The position numbers and the translations under genes were made by a program. Below the pieces are notes generated by a model. That model had not been told where the DNA came from. It saw only the letters and a program-made list of their open reading frames with translations, and ran no database searches. Source: Oopsacas minuta (lineage: Eukaryota > Porifera > Hexactinellida > Lyssacinosida > Leucopsacidae). Taken from it: a stretch of 64,000 nt of DNA. The stretch covers positions 640,912-704,911 of the forward strand of contig JAKMXF010000155.1 of NCBI GenBank assembly GCA_024704765.1. The letters run 5' to 3'. Each line of letters opens with the position of its first letter. Position 1 is the first letter of the stretch. Shown here piece by piece: positions 24,646-35,249 of this stretch.

Positions 24646-24814
24646 ACCATTCGTACATTATTTTGTAACATGCTGCTATCATTCAAACCACAATGGACCA
24701 CACAATATTCCTCGAACCCTTGATTATACCTGACATTTCAGCAAGCTTTTTACTCTCTGATCTCTTACAGTTGTCCTCTTCTCTGGAAAATACTATTGAT
24801 TGACTTAAGCATTA

Positions 24815-26159
24815 CAGGGTGTAACATAATTGATGACTACTTCACTGTACCTATATACCATACAACCTCACTCATATTTATTTAACTATAGTAAAAGTTT
24901 TGCCATTATCCGATTATATCAATCCTTTGTACCATTTATTTATGCATTTTCAAACTAATGTTCATGTCTATGTCCAAAAATATTTAATAGTTTATGCTCC
25001 CTAATATCTTAGCAATATCATGGTCAAAGAACACAAGATTAATATTAGAAACCAGGCTGTAGGGATGTTATTAGGTGGTATGAAGCAAAGGCGCGTTTGC
25101 AATTTACTTGGAGCATCCTTGCGTACTGTCGGACGATGGTGGACCCAATACCAGAAGGGAATCTCATTGGAAAATAAACGTGGTAGAGGACTGAAGGTTT
25201 CGTTATCAAAAATTGGAATAATCGTCATTTCTAAGTCACTAACAAAGAAACACCAATCTACAAGAAAATTGTCGGGAAAACTTAAGTCTAAGGGTATTAT
25301 AGCATCACATATGACTATCCAAAGGTATCTCAAGAATTCTATTGGAGCAACTAGTTATAAAAGACCGCTTCAGCCAAGATTATCCGAAAAACAGATTAAA
25401 GATCGGATTTCTTTCTGTAAACAGACAGTCAATTGGACTGTTCAAGATTGGCGTATGGTGTTATTTTCTGATGAATCCCCCTATGAATTATTCCACATAC
25501 CTAATAGACAAAATGATCGTGTATGGGCAAGGAAGAAAGAATCAGTGGCCCCTCTGAGAAAATTAAATTTCATTCTAAGATACATGATTGGGGAATGATG
25601 TCATACAATGCGATATCAGAACTGCATATTATACCTAAGTCCTGTACAGTAACTGCAAAATATTATATCGAAGAAATACTGAAGAAGTCTCTGAAGATCG
25701 CACTAAGGAGGAAAAGGAAGACTGGAGCTGTTCTAGTCAGAAGATTACTCTCAAACATGTCCAGGTACATCTTTCAGCAGGACGGGGCACCAGCTCATAA
25801 TGCCATAAAGACTCAAGATTGGTGTAAAGACAATCTGAATTCCTTTTGGGAGAAAGGTATTTGGCCAGGCAACTCGCCAGGCTTAAACCCAATAGAGAAT
25901 TTATGGGCCATCATCCAAAGCAAAATTAATGAAATGGAAGTAGCAACCAATCTAAATATGCTTGAAAAACAGCTGAAACTGGCATTCTCTCAGATTTCCC
26001 CTGAGATTCTCGACAATCTGGTGAGTGGTATGCCTGAAAGGATTAAAACTTGTCTCAAATATAAAGGCAGATATATAGGAAAATAGATTGGACAGTGAAT
26101 TCATCGAACGTTAATTTATGCATATTTTTTCTGTAAGTCATCAATTATGTTACACCCTG
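24815..26159 (+). mobile_element. Mariner-like element (DD37E) inserted in the Merlin 1 gene
   Basis: The inverted ends begin CAGGGTGTAACATAATTGAT at 24815 and close at 26159, identical over at least 24 bp. TA duplications lie at 24813-24814 and 26160-26161. It is 1,345 bp. It interrupts the Merlin 1 coding sequence so precisely that deleting it with one TA restores the reading frame. It is the youngest layer of the three-deep stack X, Merlin 1, mariner. Confidence 0.95.
25020..26086 (+). pseudogene. Mariner/Tc1-like transposase (DD37E), single frameshift
   Basis: Block one (25020-25598) has the helix-turn-helix region, a G-R-G linker and the first catalytic Asp in L-F-S-D-E-S-P. The frame then shifts at about 25555-25565 into block two (25523-26086). 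Block two has the second Asp in F-Q-Q-D-G-A-P-A-H and Glu in N-P-I-E-N-L-W, 37 residues between them. The usual S-P-D-L motif reads S-P-G-L here; that Asp is not a catalytic residue. One indel is the only clear defect, in keeping with the near-perfect ends of the element. Confidence 0.9.
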
Positions 26160-27778
26160 TATGCTTATTACCACGAGGAGTCCAGTGCAGATTCGGTTTC
26201 AATAATGTATGTAGGTGCATTTACCGATTCTAAGAACTGTAACAATTGGAGATCTAGAGCGTGTAAGACAACCTGTTCACTTCGTTATGAGTCCTTCTTC
26301 AAGAGTTCAAATCTATCTCTTCCCTCTCTATTGCAGTTCTTGTATTTTTGGAGTGTAGATATACAGTCACATGCATTTCTTAGGAGACACTTGCAACGGT
26401 CCCCGAATACTGTTGTAGACTGGAAGAGTTTTATGAGAGATGTTTGCATTGAGGATCTAATAATAAATCAGGAGCCAATAGGCGGGCCCGGTACAGTGGT
26501 AGAGATTGATGAATCGAAATTTGGGAGACGAAAATATAACCATGGTAGATTACTCACTGGTCAATGGGTTTTCGGTTTATATGAGCAAGGTACTGATAAC
26601 GTACTGATGATTCCAGTTCCCGATTGCTCAGGTGCAACCCTACTTGCCATTATTCAGCGATATGTATTACCTGGAACTACCATCCAATCAGACGGATGGG
26701 CTGCTTATAATGTTGTCCCAGCTGCAGGCTACGCTCATTACACTGTAAACAACTTTGAGAATTTTGTGGATCTAATTGACGGTGCACAAACACAAGGGAT
26801 GGAAAACGCTTGGGATATGGTCAAGAAAACGCAAAGAAGAGGCCAAACAACAAATCCTGAATTGCTAGAATCCCACCTTATCGAGTTTTGTTGGAGAAGA
26901 AAGAATAAAGGAAACATCCGATATAGCATCGTCAAGTGTATTAGAGAATTATATCCTGTTGTGTAATTTAGTTGTTAATATATATAGTATTACTTTGTTA
27001 AGAATAGTTACATTATACACTCTTACATCACATACTTGCTAAATGTTAGCATAAGCTATTCTAAGGGATATTGAAACTAGTAAAATGCGTCCATATTGCC
27101 TCGAATAACTGCCCCTAGGGCATAGGGTGGCTTGAAATAAATACTCACCCCAGCTAACATTAGAAGTTATGTAGTGTTGTTAACAGAATACTTGTTATTT
27201 ATTGTGAACGACATACTATTATTAGCTGTGAACAGTAACAATTGCAACTTCCGTTGGACAATAACAGCTATTGCCGGGCTGTTTCTATTCCTGTCGTATT
27301 GATGTCGTGATCCCTGTGTAAGCGCAGGAAGTATTTCAGATCATACATATTTACAAATAACTTTTACACAAACGAGCTGAAGAACTAGTTCAACGAACAG
27401 ATTACTATTTGCAGACAGTTTACATGCAAACGGACCGAAATAATAATACATAAAAAGTCCCACTACAACAATTCAACTTGTGCTTTAACATCAGCCCAGA
27501 CTCAGGAGCAACCATGACACTATCTAATCCCGTTCCTATATCGCTACCGTATAGACTCAAAGGTCCCTAAAACATCAAACGCGTTTGCACCTGGATAACA
27601 ACATGAATACTAAGTTGGATCCAGTCATTTGCAGCTAGAAAATGGGTGAATAAACGCATTAATTATGAAGGTTGTGCCATGCCTCCTTTTGTTACTTCTA
27701 GGGTTTCTGAAGCCAGTGCAATAAAATGACAAGCAAGGGAGCCAGTTCTACTTAGGTTAAATATATAAATTTGGGCTA

Positions 27779-28369
27779 TTTCTAAGCAACAAATGAACCC
27801 CTGGTTAAGATATCTTTGAAATGTACTTGATGATTATTTGGCAACATTAATAGTGCATAACACCTATTGTTAGGATAGCTAGATGTGGTCCAAGTGGTAT
27901 TTTTTGGCTAGATGAGGCCAAGACCTACCGTTTTCCTTTTAAAGCTAAGCGATGCGAATTATAGTTTTCGAGATATACGGTATGACCAGGTTTTCGCCTG
28001 TTAGGGAACCAGGCCACACCAGGTTTAAATTGACTGTTCTTAATAGTAATAACTACAAATTACGCAAACTAATAAATTCATAAAAGAATCAATCAACTGA
28101 CGCAAGCGTTGATAACTGCAAGATTGATTATATGTGCATTCCTATGGTAGTTTGTATAGAATTCATCAGCATTATTTCAGTATAGTGTCTAATACAATTT
28201 TCTCCATAGGATTTGGCTTATTTGGGAGATTTTCGTAACTTCGTCAGTTTCCATCCGATTTTTGAGTTCGAAAGCTCTATCAGCTTCTCACAACGAGTTC
28301 TTCCACGGTGCATATAGCGATTTTTGACTACATTCAAAAAGTTGGGGTGTCGGATTCTATAGTTGTACC
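27779..28369. repeat. Right terminal inverted repeat of Merlin 1
   Basis: Inverse of 23146-23737. It ends GGATTCTATAGTTGTACC immediately before the second AAATATAC. Confidence 0.93.
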
Positions 28370-28419
28370 AAATATACTTGATATAACATAATTGAATCAT
28401 ATACCACGATAGATAAAAA

Positions 28420-28789
28420 GCTAATAATTTTCAAATAATCGGAAAAAAGGAGGGTGGGTAATAATATTAGGGTATGATAGAACATGCAAAAAAATCTGGA
28501 TAACTTAAGTATCCTTGGACATAGAAATTCGATTAATACACCATTCAATAGCAAATATGCGACTTACTATTACCAAATAACATATATAAAGGGTCAAATC
28601 AAATGAATTTGAAAATTCGGACAATATACAATCAATTTTGCGAAAGTGACACAGAAAAATGTAAAACCGTAAGGGTCTAACCGAAATATTTTTCAAATTT
28701 AAGTCTCGCATTTTCCTAGAAAATGGCAAAAGCAACTTTTCCCTTAGGTGGAAGTTGAACCGACGATTAATACTTTTCTCGATCCGGCC
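28420..28789. repeat. Right terminal inverted repeat of X copy 1
   Basis: This is uninterrupted and about 370 bp long. It matches the inverse of both X left ends and the right end at 55930-56299. Landmarks include TTAGGGTATGATAGAACATG, GCGAAAGTGACACAG and TTTTCCCTTAGGTGGAAGTT. Confidence 0.88.
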
Positions 28790-30277
28790 TAATGTAGAAT
28801 GTCATTCAAACTACATTATTTATACTCGCACTTGGGCTTCTTCAGTCTAAATTTGGGAGATGTGAGCGAAGAACAAGACGAACCTTTCCACCAAGACATG
28901 TTAGTCATGAAGAAGACGTATTAGGGAAAGTGGGACGAACGTATGATGGGAGACTATTTGTGGTGATTGAAGCGCGATGCTCCGAATGTACACAAAATAA
29001 AATGTTAAAAACAACATTTTTAACTTATACGTCACTTATTACGGTATAAAGTATAATATTGATTATAATACTGTAAATGTCAAATATTTAAGGAACGCAT
29101 TCGTATTTAGAAGATTCACGAGCATTTGTTTAGGGGATGAAATATGATATAATATGTATTTTGGATTAATTGGAGAAGTTTAGATTCTGATCTAACCTAC
29201 GATGGAAAAAAACAAATATTGCTACTTTTGCCATCCACGCACCTTAAAGCAGTGGGGAAAAAACTCAAATTTAGATGAAGAAAATTTCATAAAAATTTGT
29301 TGCATTGTGGAATTATACCCTAAGCGGCATTTTTCCATCTCCAAGGAGTGGAATTACGTTTGACATACTGGATGATGCTCGTTTGCGAAGAATATTGACA
29401 CAACTGCACCACTAAGTCCTTTTCTTCCTAATGTACTCATAAAGTTTTGTACAGAATTGAACATTTAGCAATATGAACTGTATTGACATACAAACACTTG
29501 CCACACTTTTTGGGTGTGGGTCTTTGCCAACTAGTTGGTTGAAATATTTCTGGAGATATTGAACTTTCTATGGGGTTTGTTTTCCCTATAAATCCCTTTT
29601 GACCATTAAATATTTTGCATATAAGACAATGGTCAGAATTATGCTGCCTAGTTATCAATGTTAAGGAGATATCATGGAGAATACCATAAGGTTTAGACTT
29701 CATAATTCCAACTTCAAGATTTAAAGAACCGAAATACAAGATTTCCACATTACAGTTGGAAGGAAAGGAAAAATATCTCGAGAATCCGGTGCTTCTTTAC
29801 TTATGGGAATATCATATCACAATTGGATAATTGGTAAATATTTGGTAATATATATCGATTGGTGAGTCAAGATTTGGAGTGAACATATTCGATAAACATT
29901 TTTCACAGCTTGCTGATGAAATATAGACATAACGATTAGTATTAGCCGAATATTGGATAAAGTGGAGTTTCTAACAATATTGTAACATAATATTAGTATA
30001 AATAATATAAAATGAAAAGTTGAAGAAAATTGTTGATATATAATAAGGGCCAAAAATTATTCTGTCCGACATCCACAGTTTATCTACCATATTTCATCAA
30101 CCAACGTCCACAAAGTTTGGAATCTTATGCGTAACCCTAAAACGAACAAGTTGTGGGATAGAAAGTGATTTAAGATGGCATATGCGTAAAAGATGCAGCA
30201 GTGTGTCTGAACAAAAGACTGAGGTGAAACTAGGTAATATACAAAATGATCAATACAATGTATTCGACAAAAGATTG
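28790..30277. other. Between X-1 and Merlin 2; no gene assigned
   Basis: A minus-strand frame at 29437-29748 has a C-G-K-C and other Cys residues but resembles nothing I know. A stretch near 28860-28990 has slightly higher GC and protein-like frames on both strands. I do not call a gene. Confidence 0.35.
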
Positions 30278-30675
30278 GGTACAATTGCAGAATCTTACAC
30301 CCCCCAACTTTTTTAATGTGGTCAAAAATCCCTATATGCACCGTTCAAGAACTCGTTGAGAGAAGTTGATAGAGCTAAAGAAATCCAAAATCGGATTAAA
30401 ATTGACAAAGTTACGAAAAATTTACTCCCTAAGCCAAATTCTATGAGGAAAATTGTATTACTCACTATAGTCAAATTGTATTCATTTATACATTACAATT
30501 ACCATAGGAATGCTCATACTGTTGATATTGCGGTTATACACGCTTGTTACTCTACTCTTTCATGTTCATTTGTTTGCTATTCAGTGTATTTCACTGCAGG
30601 TAATTCTTTTTACTTTAAAGGAAAGCTGGTTATTACATAATTCTGTCTGCAACACTAAATATACAATGCAACATT
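30278..30675. repeat. Left terminal inverted repeat of Merlin 2
   Basis: It pairs with 33523-33923. Shared blocks include GTGGTCAAAAATCCCTA near the tip and CAGTGAAATACACTGAA (inverse) near the inner edge. Many substitutions separate the arms. Confidence 0.85.
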
Positions 30676-31998
30676 TCATTTCATATTATGCATGCAACTA
30701 AATTGCATCCTGTATGTGAAGTCGTTCAAACGTACCATACTTGCCAACTGTTCCGTTGGTTGGCGGGACACCACGATTACTCGCCCCGAATATGTGTTGA
30801 CTGCCAATGAGGCTAATGTCCAGCCAAAACTTGACAAAACCCTTAATTGTCCCTCTATTTTGTAGTCCAGTCTAATACAAATATGCTGCATCCGACGATG
30901 TCCCGTTCAATTAGCCCCTTCTGTCCCGCATTTTATTTTCACTCATGTTGGGAAGTATGGGGTTGACTTGCCCTGTAATACCCCGATAATGTTTAGCCAG
31001 TGCAAAGCAAAAGTATCAAGTTTTGGATAGCTAATAAAATATGGGTGGTATTTCTTGCCTGAACCAAATGTGTGGGGTCAAATGTCTATTATAGATAAAC
31101 TTGAGCAAGTGTAATCAGTTTGTAACTGCAACACATTCTCATTATAACGAAGTGTTCTGGACTGGTACGGAACCCGGTTACATTTCGTGATCTGCAGCAT
31201 TAGGATGTATGCGGAGTAAGATCAGTACTTTCAAGCTGGACGGGGTTTGTGAATCACTTTGTTATAGCGTGAGTTTAGCCATATAATTGATGTTAGCTTA
31301 TAACGGAAGTTTACAGTACTGGGCCTTATGAGGTGGTGTACCAGGTTCGGCGGTCGCTCCGAACCAATAATTAACAATTTATATTAATGGTGAGATGTGA
31401 TTAATGCTGCAACAGTAAGTTTGTGGTTCCTGCGTCCCTACAATGTCAGTATTATTAGACAGTCAACTCCCCTTAATTAGGACAAATTTAGGTAATCGAG
31501 TGAAAATTAGTAACTCACTCAAGACGATTTTCTCTTGATTTAGGAAATTGTAATAAGCTACATACTAGGTGCATCGCCTAATTTGGGATTAATATGGCCA
31601 AATCAAATTCTATTTACTAGTTATTGTTATCGGAAGACAATAAAACTATCCGAATAAGAAATTTATTTGATTATGGGATTATTTACATAAATTTTCTTTA
31701 CAACCAACAATCACCTAAAATATGGTAAATATGCTTGAGATTAAACATGAGAAGTGTGGTAAAAATATATGCTTTCAGATTTAATTTCTATTGTATACAT
31801 TTGTTGATGTGTCCATAGTTATACTAGTATCTATTACATACAAAATTTAGTATAATTGGAATGCTGTTTGTCTGGTTACTGAGTTGAACAAAAGATGGTT
31901 TAGTAAAGTGGCATACAAACCACATGTAAATATTACCTATAATTAAAGAATACATTCCAAACGATCATACAATGTATTTCGATCGATCTTAAGTCAAG

Positions 31999-32007
31999 TA
32001 TAAAAGG
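31999..32007 (+). promoter_or_regulatory. TATA box of the Merlin 2 transposase
   Basis: TATAAAAGG lies 78 bp before the ATG at 32077, at a comparable place to the TATA box of Merlin 1. Confidence 0.6.
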
Positions 32008-32076
32008 AATATCAGGGAAATAGAACTAACAAATCCTAATTATTCGAGTTGTGATATTTCTATTATAAAACCCTTA

Positions 32077-33021
32077 ATGGCAGTTGCTCCATCGTTTCAA
32101 CCTCTGCTGGTTCCTACAATATTTCCAGTTATTGAAGAAATGACCTTAAAACAACTTTTTCGTAATATCACTATTGATGAAGATACTTGTATAGCATGGC
32201 TCAAAAGTAACGGACTTTTAGCTACCGGGATGATGTGCAAATGCGGTAGAATTATGAGACCCGGAACATTTTCAGGTATTGCAGATGGAAAGGAGTGGAG
32301 GTGCCCGGAAAAGTCATGCAAGAAATTCGCTTCGATGAGGATTGGCTCATTCTTTGAAGGTGCTCATATACCGTTAACTGAGTTGGTAGAATTTCTCTAT
32401 TTCTGGCCCGATAATATGCAAACTACTGCCTTTTTACACAAGAATCTGGGGTGGGGAGAGCATACTATAACAGACTGGAAGAACTTCCTCAGAGACCTAT
32501 GTGTTGAGGAATTTTTAGTCAATCCTCAACCAATTGGAGGGCCTGGGCATGTTGTCGAAATTGGTGAATCAAAGTTTGGACATCGAAAGTATTCAAGAGG
32601 TCTTATGCTATCAGGTCAATGGGTATTTGGAGGGATAGATAAGGAAACAAAAGACACCTTTATGATACCTGTTCACGACAGGTCGGCAGCAACATTAATC
32701 CCTCTAATTCAGAGATATATTCTTCCTGGTACTACCATACTTTATGACGAATGGGAATCGTATAATTCTATCCCCGCTGCAAGTTTTCAGAATCTCACCT
32801 TCAACCATAGTCTCAATTTTGTTGACCCTACTACAGGTGTACATACGCAAACAGTTGAGAGCACATGGGCTGGTGCGAAGAAACGGCTGAGGAATTGCAT
32901 GACTACTAATCCCATACTTCTAGATACTCACTTATCTGAAGTTTGTTGGTAGAAGAAACATGGAGAAGCTAGTTCCTCCAATTATATCATAGAAATACGG
33001 AAATAATATCCAGTTGTCTAA
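32077..33021 (+). pseudogene. Merlin 2 transposase with catalytic Asp lost and two stops
   Basis: The frame runs from ATG 32077 to a TAG at 32950-32952. It continues in the same frame past that and a TAA near 33004 to a final Y-P-V-V stop at 33019-33021, matching the Merlin 1 C-terminus. The N-terminal zinc ribbon is clear: C-K-C-G at about residues 54-57 and C-P-E-K-S-C at about 76-81. In the ISXO2 catalytic core the first motif reads V-E-I-G-E-S-K-F-G, so the catalytic Asp is Gly. The second (Y-D-E-W-E-S-Y) and third (V-E-S-T-W) acidic residues remain. The loss of the first Asp plus two stops make it inactive. Confidence 0.9.
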
Positions 33022-33522
33022 CTGTTGTGATTGTTATCAGTAACCTGTAATTAGTACCATACTTCTGCTTTGGTGTTTCTTTTGTAGCAGTACTTGTTAT
33101 ATTTTAGATTTATAGTTAAAGTAGCATATAGAAAGCTTAATACTAATTAGTTACTCCAAATATAACTACTACCCATAGTAAAATATCCAGCCATGGGGTG
33201 TCATATATTTAGTATTCTGCCCACTATCATAAGTAGAAACCCATGAAAACTTTGTTCCAACATTGATAACGCACCTGGAGAGAAGCTGGATCAATAATTA
33301 TGCGACTAAATAGTACATGAATTGTTTCTAACATTGATATGAACACAAACGAACGATCAAATTGGTTTGTCTTGGCCGGAGTAATACAAATTGAACTACC
33401 ATTTTAGGAAACAGAATATGTGCAATATATGCGTCATATCGGAAATTCTATTAACTAGGTTCGAATTATCGAAGGGCCACTGTATAAAATGTTGAATGCA
33501 ATGTTGCACTGTATATAATGTT

Positions 33523-33923
33523 GAATCTAATGTTCCATTGTATACTTAGTGCTGCAGACAGCATTATCTTATCACCAGCTTTTCTTTAAAGTAACAAGAA
33601 TTACGTGCAGTGAAATACACTGAAGAGCAAACAAATCAACATGAAAGAGTAAAGTAACAAGCGTGTCTAACCTCAATATCAACAGTATGCGCATTCCTAT
33701 GGTAGTTGAACTGTATTAATGAATAGAATTTGACTATAGTGAGTAATACAATATTCCCCATAAGATCTGGCCTAGGGAGTAAATTTTCATAACTTTGTCA
33801 ATTTTCATCCGATTTTGGAGTTCTTTAGTTCTCTCAACCTCTCTCAACGAGTTGTTGAACCGTGCATTTAGGGATTTTGACCACATTAAAAGTTTTGGGG
33901 TATGTAAGATTCTGCAATTGGCC
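33523..33923. repeat. Right terminal inverted repeat of Merlin 2
   Basis: Inverse of 30278-30675; ends TTCTGCAATTGGCC. Confidence 0.85.
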
Positions 33924-34841
33924 ATCACTTAGCCTGAAGCCATATGACGCCTATAGAGGTATGAAATGCTAAATCATCGCATTGTGAAAATTTTTGCAAA
34001 GTCCACTTCTTTGTTGAATCAGATTTTTGGGCGCTCTTCACATATCCTTCTCCTTGAGGTTTCAGAATATTTTGTCATTAATAGAAACTATGAGATCTTT
34101 ACTACGTAGATATAAAGATTTCCTGATATTTAATTCCTCTTGCATTTCTACTATCATTTCGTACTATAAGAGAGCAATAACAAAATCCGAAGTGATATTT
34201 TATATACATATATTGTAAATCAACTCATTTACTAAATATTCTTTATGTTTCAGGCAAAATGTGATTAGGAGATTATTTTCAGGCAAATCATGATAGCGCT
34301 AAACATGTATTTTCTGGCTTGTAACACCAAATTTATGAATAATAGCGAAATTTTCTTCCTTTTGTCTCGTTTGAGAGCTTATTTGATATTCAATTTGAAT
34401 TCTACAATATGGATTCTTCCTAAAACGTTCATTTTGTAACTGAAACACCTTATAGCTGAAAGAATATTGGCGTTATTGCTGGATTGACAGACGAGGGCCC
34501 ATTTGCAAATTAAGAAAAGGAGCTGACATTTTCAGGTTAATCATATTTCATATAGATGTTTGAATCTACAAATTAATGAATAAATCGGGGATGGATATAC
34601 CTTTACTAGGAGTAGGTGAAATGAGATGGAATGCCTCTATTTACTTGTCCAGCCTTTAATCTTGGTAAAAGTCAAAGACTGTATTCTAATTATAGGAGTC
34701 TTGGCCAACTTTCCGTACGCCTAAAGAAAATAATATCAACATTTCGCCTGTTGGCTCGTCATATACGCCTGAATAATTTCTTGAGAGATTGAGAAACTTG
34801 CGTATATATTTTCGTTATATTTGTTTTTCCTTATTAAATAG
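33924..34841 (+). other. Region upstream of the ERM gene; splice acceptor at its end
   Basis: No coding exon is recognisable. The last bases before the ATG are a pyrimidine-rich run (TTTGTTTTTCCTT) then ATTAAATAG, so an AG acceptor abuts the start codon directly. This fits either a 5'-UTR intron or a spliced-leader trans-splice site. I cannot locate a promoter. Confidence 0.5.
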
Positions 34842-35156
34842 ATGCCAAGTCGTTCCGATGTCAAGGTTAGAACCTTTGAGACTGATTTGCAGTTTCAAAT
34901 AGATTCTAAAGTTCGTGGTTCTCATCTTTTTGATCTAGTATGTAAAACGTTGGGGATTTTTGAAGTATGGTATTTTGGCTTATATTTCTTTGATTCCAAA
35001 GGTCTTCTTACCTGGTTGTTGTTTGATAAACTAGTTCTTGAACAAGGTATTTCCAAATCCCCTCTACTTCAATTGTTTTTTGGTGTGAAATATTATCCAG
35101 AAGATGTCGCCGAAGAATTAATTCAAGAAACTACCCAACATTATTTTTATCTAGAG
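34842..35156 (+). CDS. Ezrin/radixin/moesin family protein, first coding exon (FERM F1 lobe)
   Basis: ERM proteins link the actin cortex to membrane proteins. This exon gives residues 1-105, the ubiquitin-like F1 lobe. It starts M-P-S-R and contains H-L-F-D-L-V-C-K-T-L-G, E-V-W-Y-F-G-L and Y-Y-P-E-D-V-A-E-E-L-I-Q, the last nearly identical to ERM proteins. The exon ends ...L-E before the donor GTATAT at 35157, phase 0. The reading frame runs further to 35249, but that tail is intron. The ATG follows a splice acceptor directly. No defects are seen, so the gene is probably functional. The family match is ERM rather than merlin/NF2, based on the F3 lobe in the next exon. Confidence 0.95.
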
Positions 35157-35249
35157 GTATATAGTTTGTCTATTATATATCTTCGATTTATTATCCGCTT
35201 ATCCGTCTTCTTTGCATCTCTGGGATTGAATTTCGATATTAGTCTATAA

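Larger units (their letters stand above)
24693..26966 (+). pseudogene. Merlin 1 transposase, split by a mariner and one stop
   Basis: The 5' part starts at ATG 24693 and runs to the mariner insertion at 24813. The 3' part resumes at 26162 in the same frame and ends at 26966. Apart from the mariner, the only break noticed is a TGA at codon 37, where the aligned Merlin 2 protein has W-L-K. The catalytic DDE triad of the ISXO2 fold is intact: V-E-I-D-E-S-K-F-G, then S-D-G-W-A-A-Y, then M-E-N-A-W. The C-terminus ends Y-P-V-V as in Merlin 2. The N-terminal zinc-ribbon region is poor: the first C-x-C pair seen in Merlin 2 is absent. Confidence 0.9.
23146..28369 (+). mobile_element. Merlin element 1, inserted into the X gene
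   Basis: The 8-bp target duplication AAATATAC flanks it exactly (23138-23145 and 28370-28377). The inverted ends start GGTACAACTATAGAATCC. The duplication and site are confirmed by X copy 2, where the same position is uninterrupted (near 53520). The span is 5,224 bp, or about 3.88 kb without the mariner inside. Long inverted repeats (about 592 bp), an 8-bp duplication, GG termini and an ISXO2/IS1016-like transposase define the Merlin superfamily. Confidence 0.96.
19027..28789 (+). mobile_element. Element X, copy 1 (unclassified DNA transposon, with nested insertions)
   Basis: The left end starts GGCCGGATCAAGAAAAGTAT at 19027. The right end is its inverse, closing GATCCGGCC at 28789. The inverted repeats extend about 370 bp each once the Tc1 in the left one is subtracted. 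A TA borders both ends. The 9.76-kb span contains a Tc1 (19093-20427) and a Merlin element (23146-28369), so unoccupied X is about 3.2 kb, the same as copy 2 (53105-56299). It encodes the X protein pseudogene on the plus strand. I cannot assign it to a named superfamily. Confidence 0.88.
30278..33923 (+). mobile_element. Merlin element 2
   Basis: The left end GGTACAATTGCAGAATCTTA and the inverted right end GGCCAATTGCAGAATCTTA are homologous with each other and with Merlin 1. The inverted repeats are about 400 bp (30278-30675 and 33523-33923), but more diverged from each other than the arms of Merlin 1. No 8-bp target duplication is recognisable at the flanks. The span is about 3.65 kb with one plus-strand transposase gene. 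It is an older relative of Merlin 1. Confidence 0.88.

Noticed and set aside
26118-26966. ISXO2-like transposases as bacterial insertion sequences or contamination
   Set aside because: Both lie in elements with long inverted repeats, TATA boxes and AT-rich host-like composition, and one is nested in a eukaryotic element. They fit the eukaryotic Merlin superfamily.
35157-35249. Coding extension of ERM exon 1 to the in-frame stop
   Set aside because: ERM homology stops at L-E exactly at a GTATAT donor, and the next exon resumes the alignment in phase.
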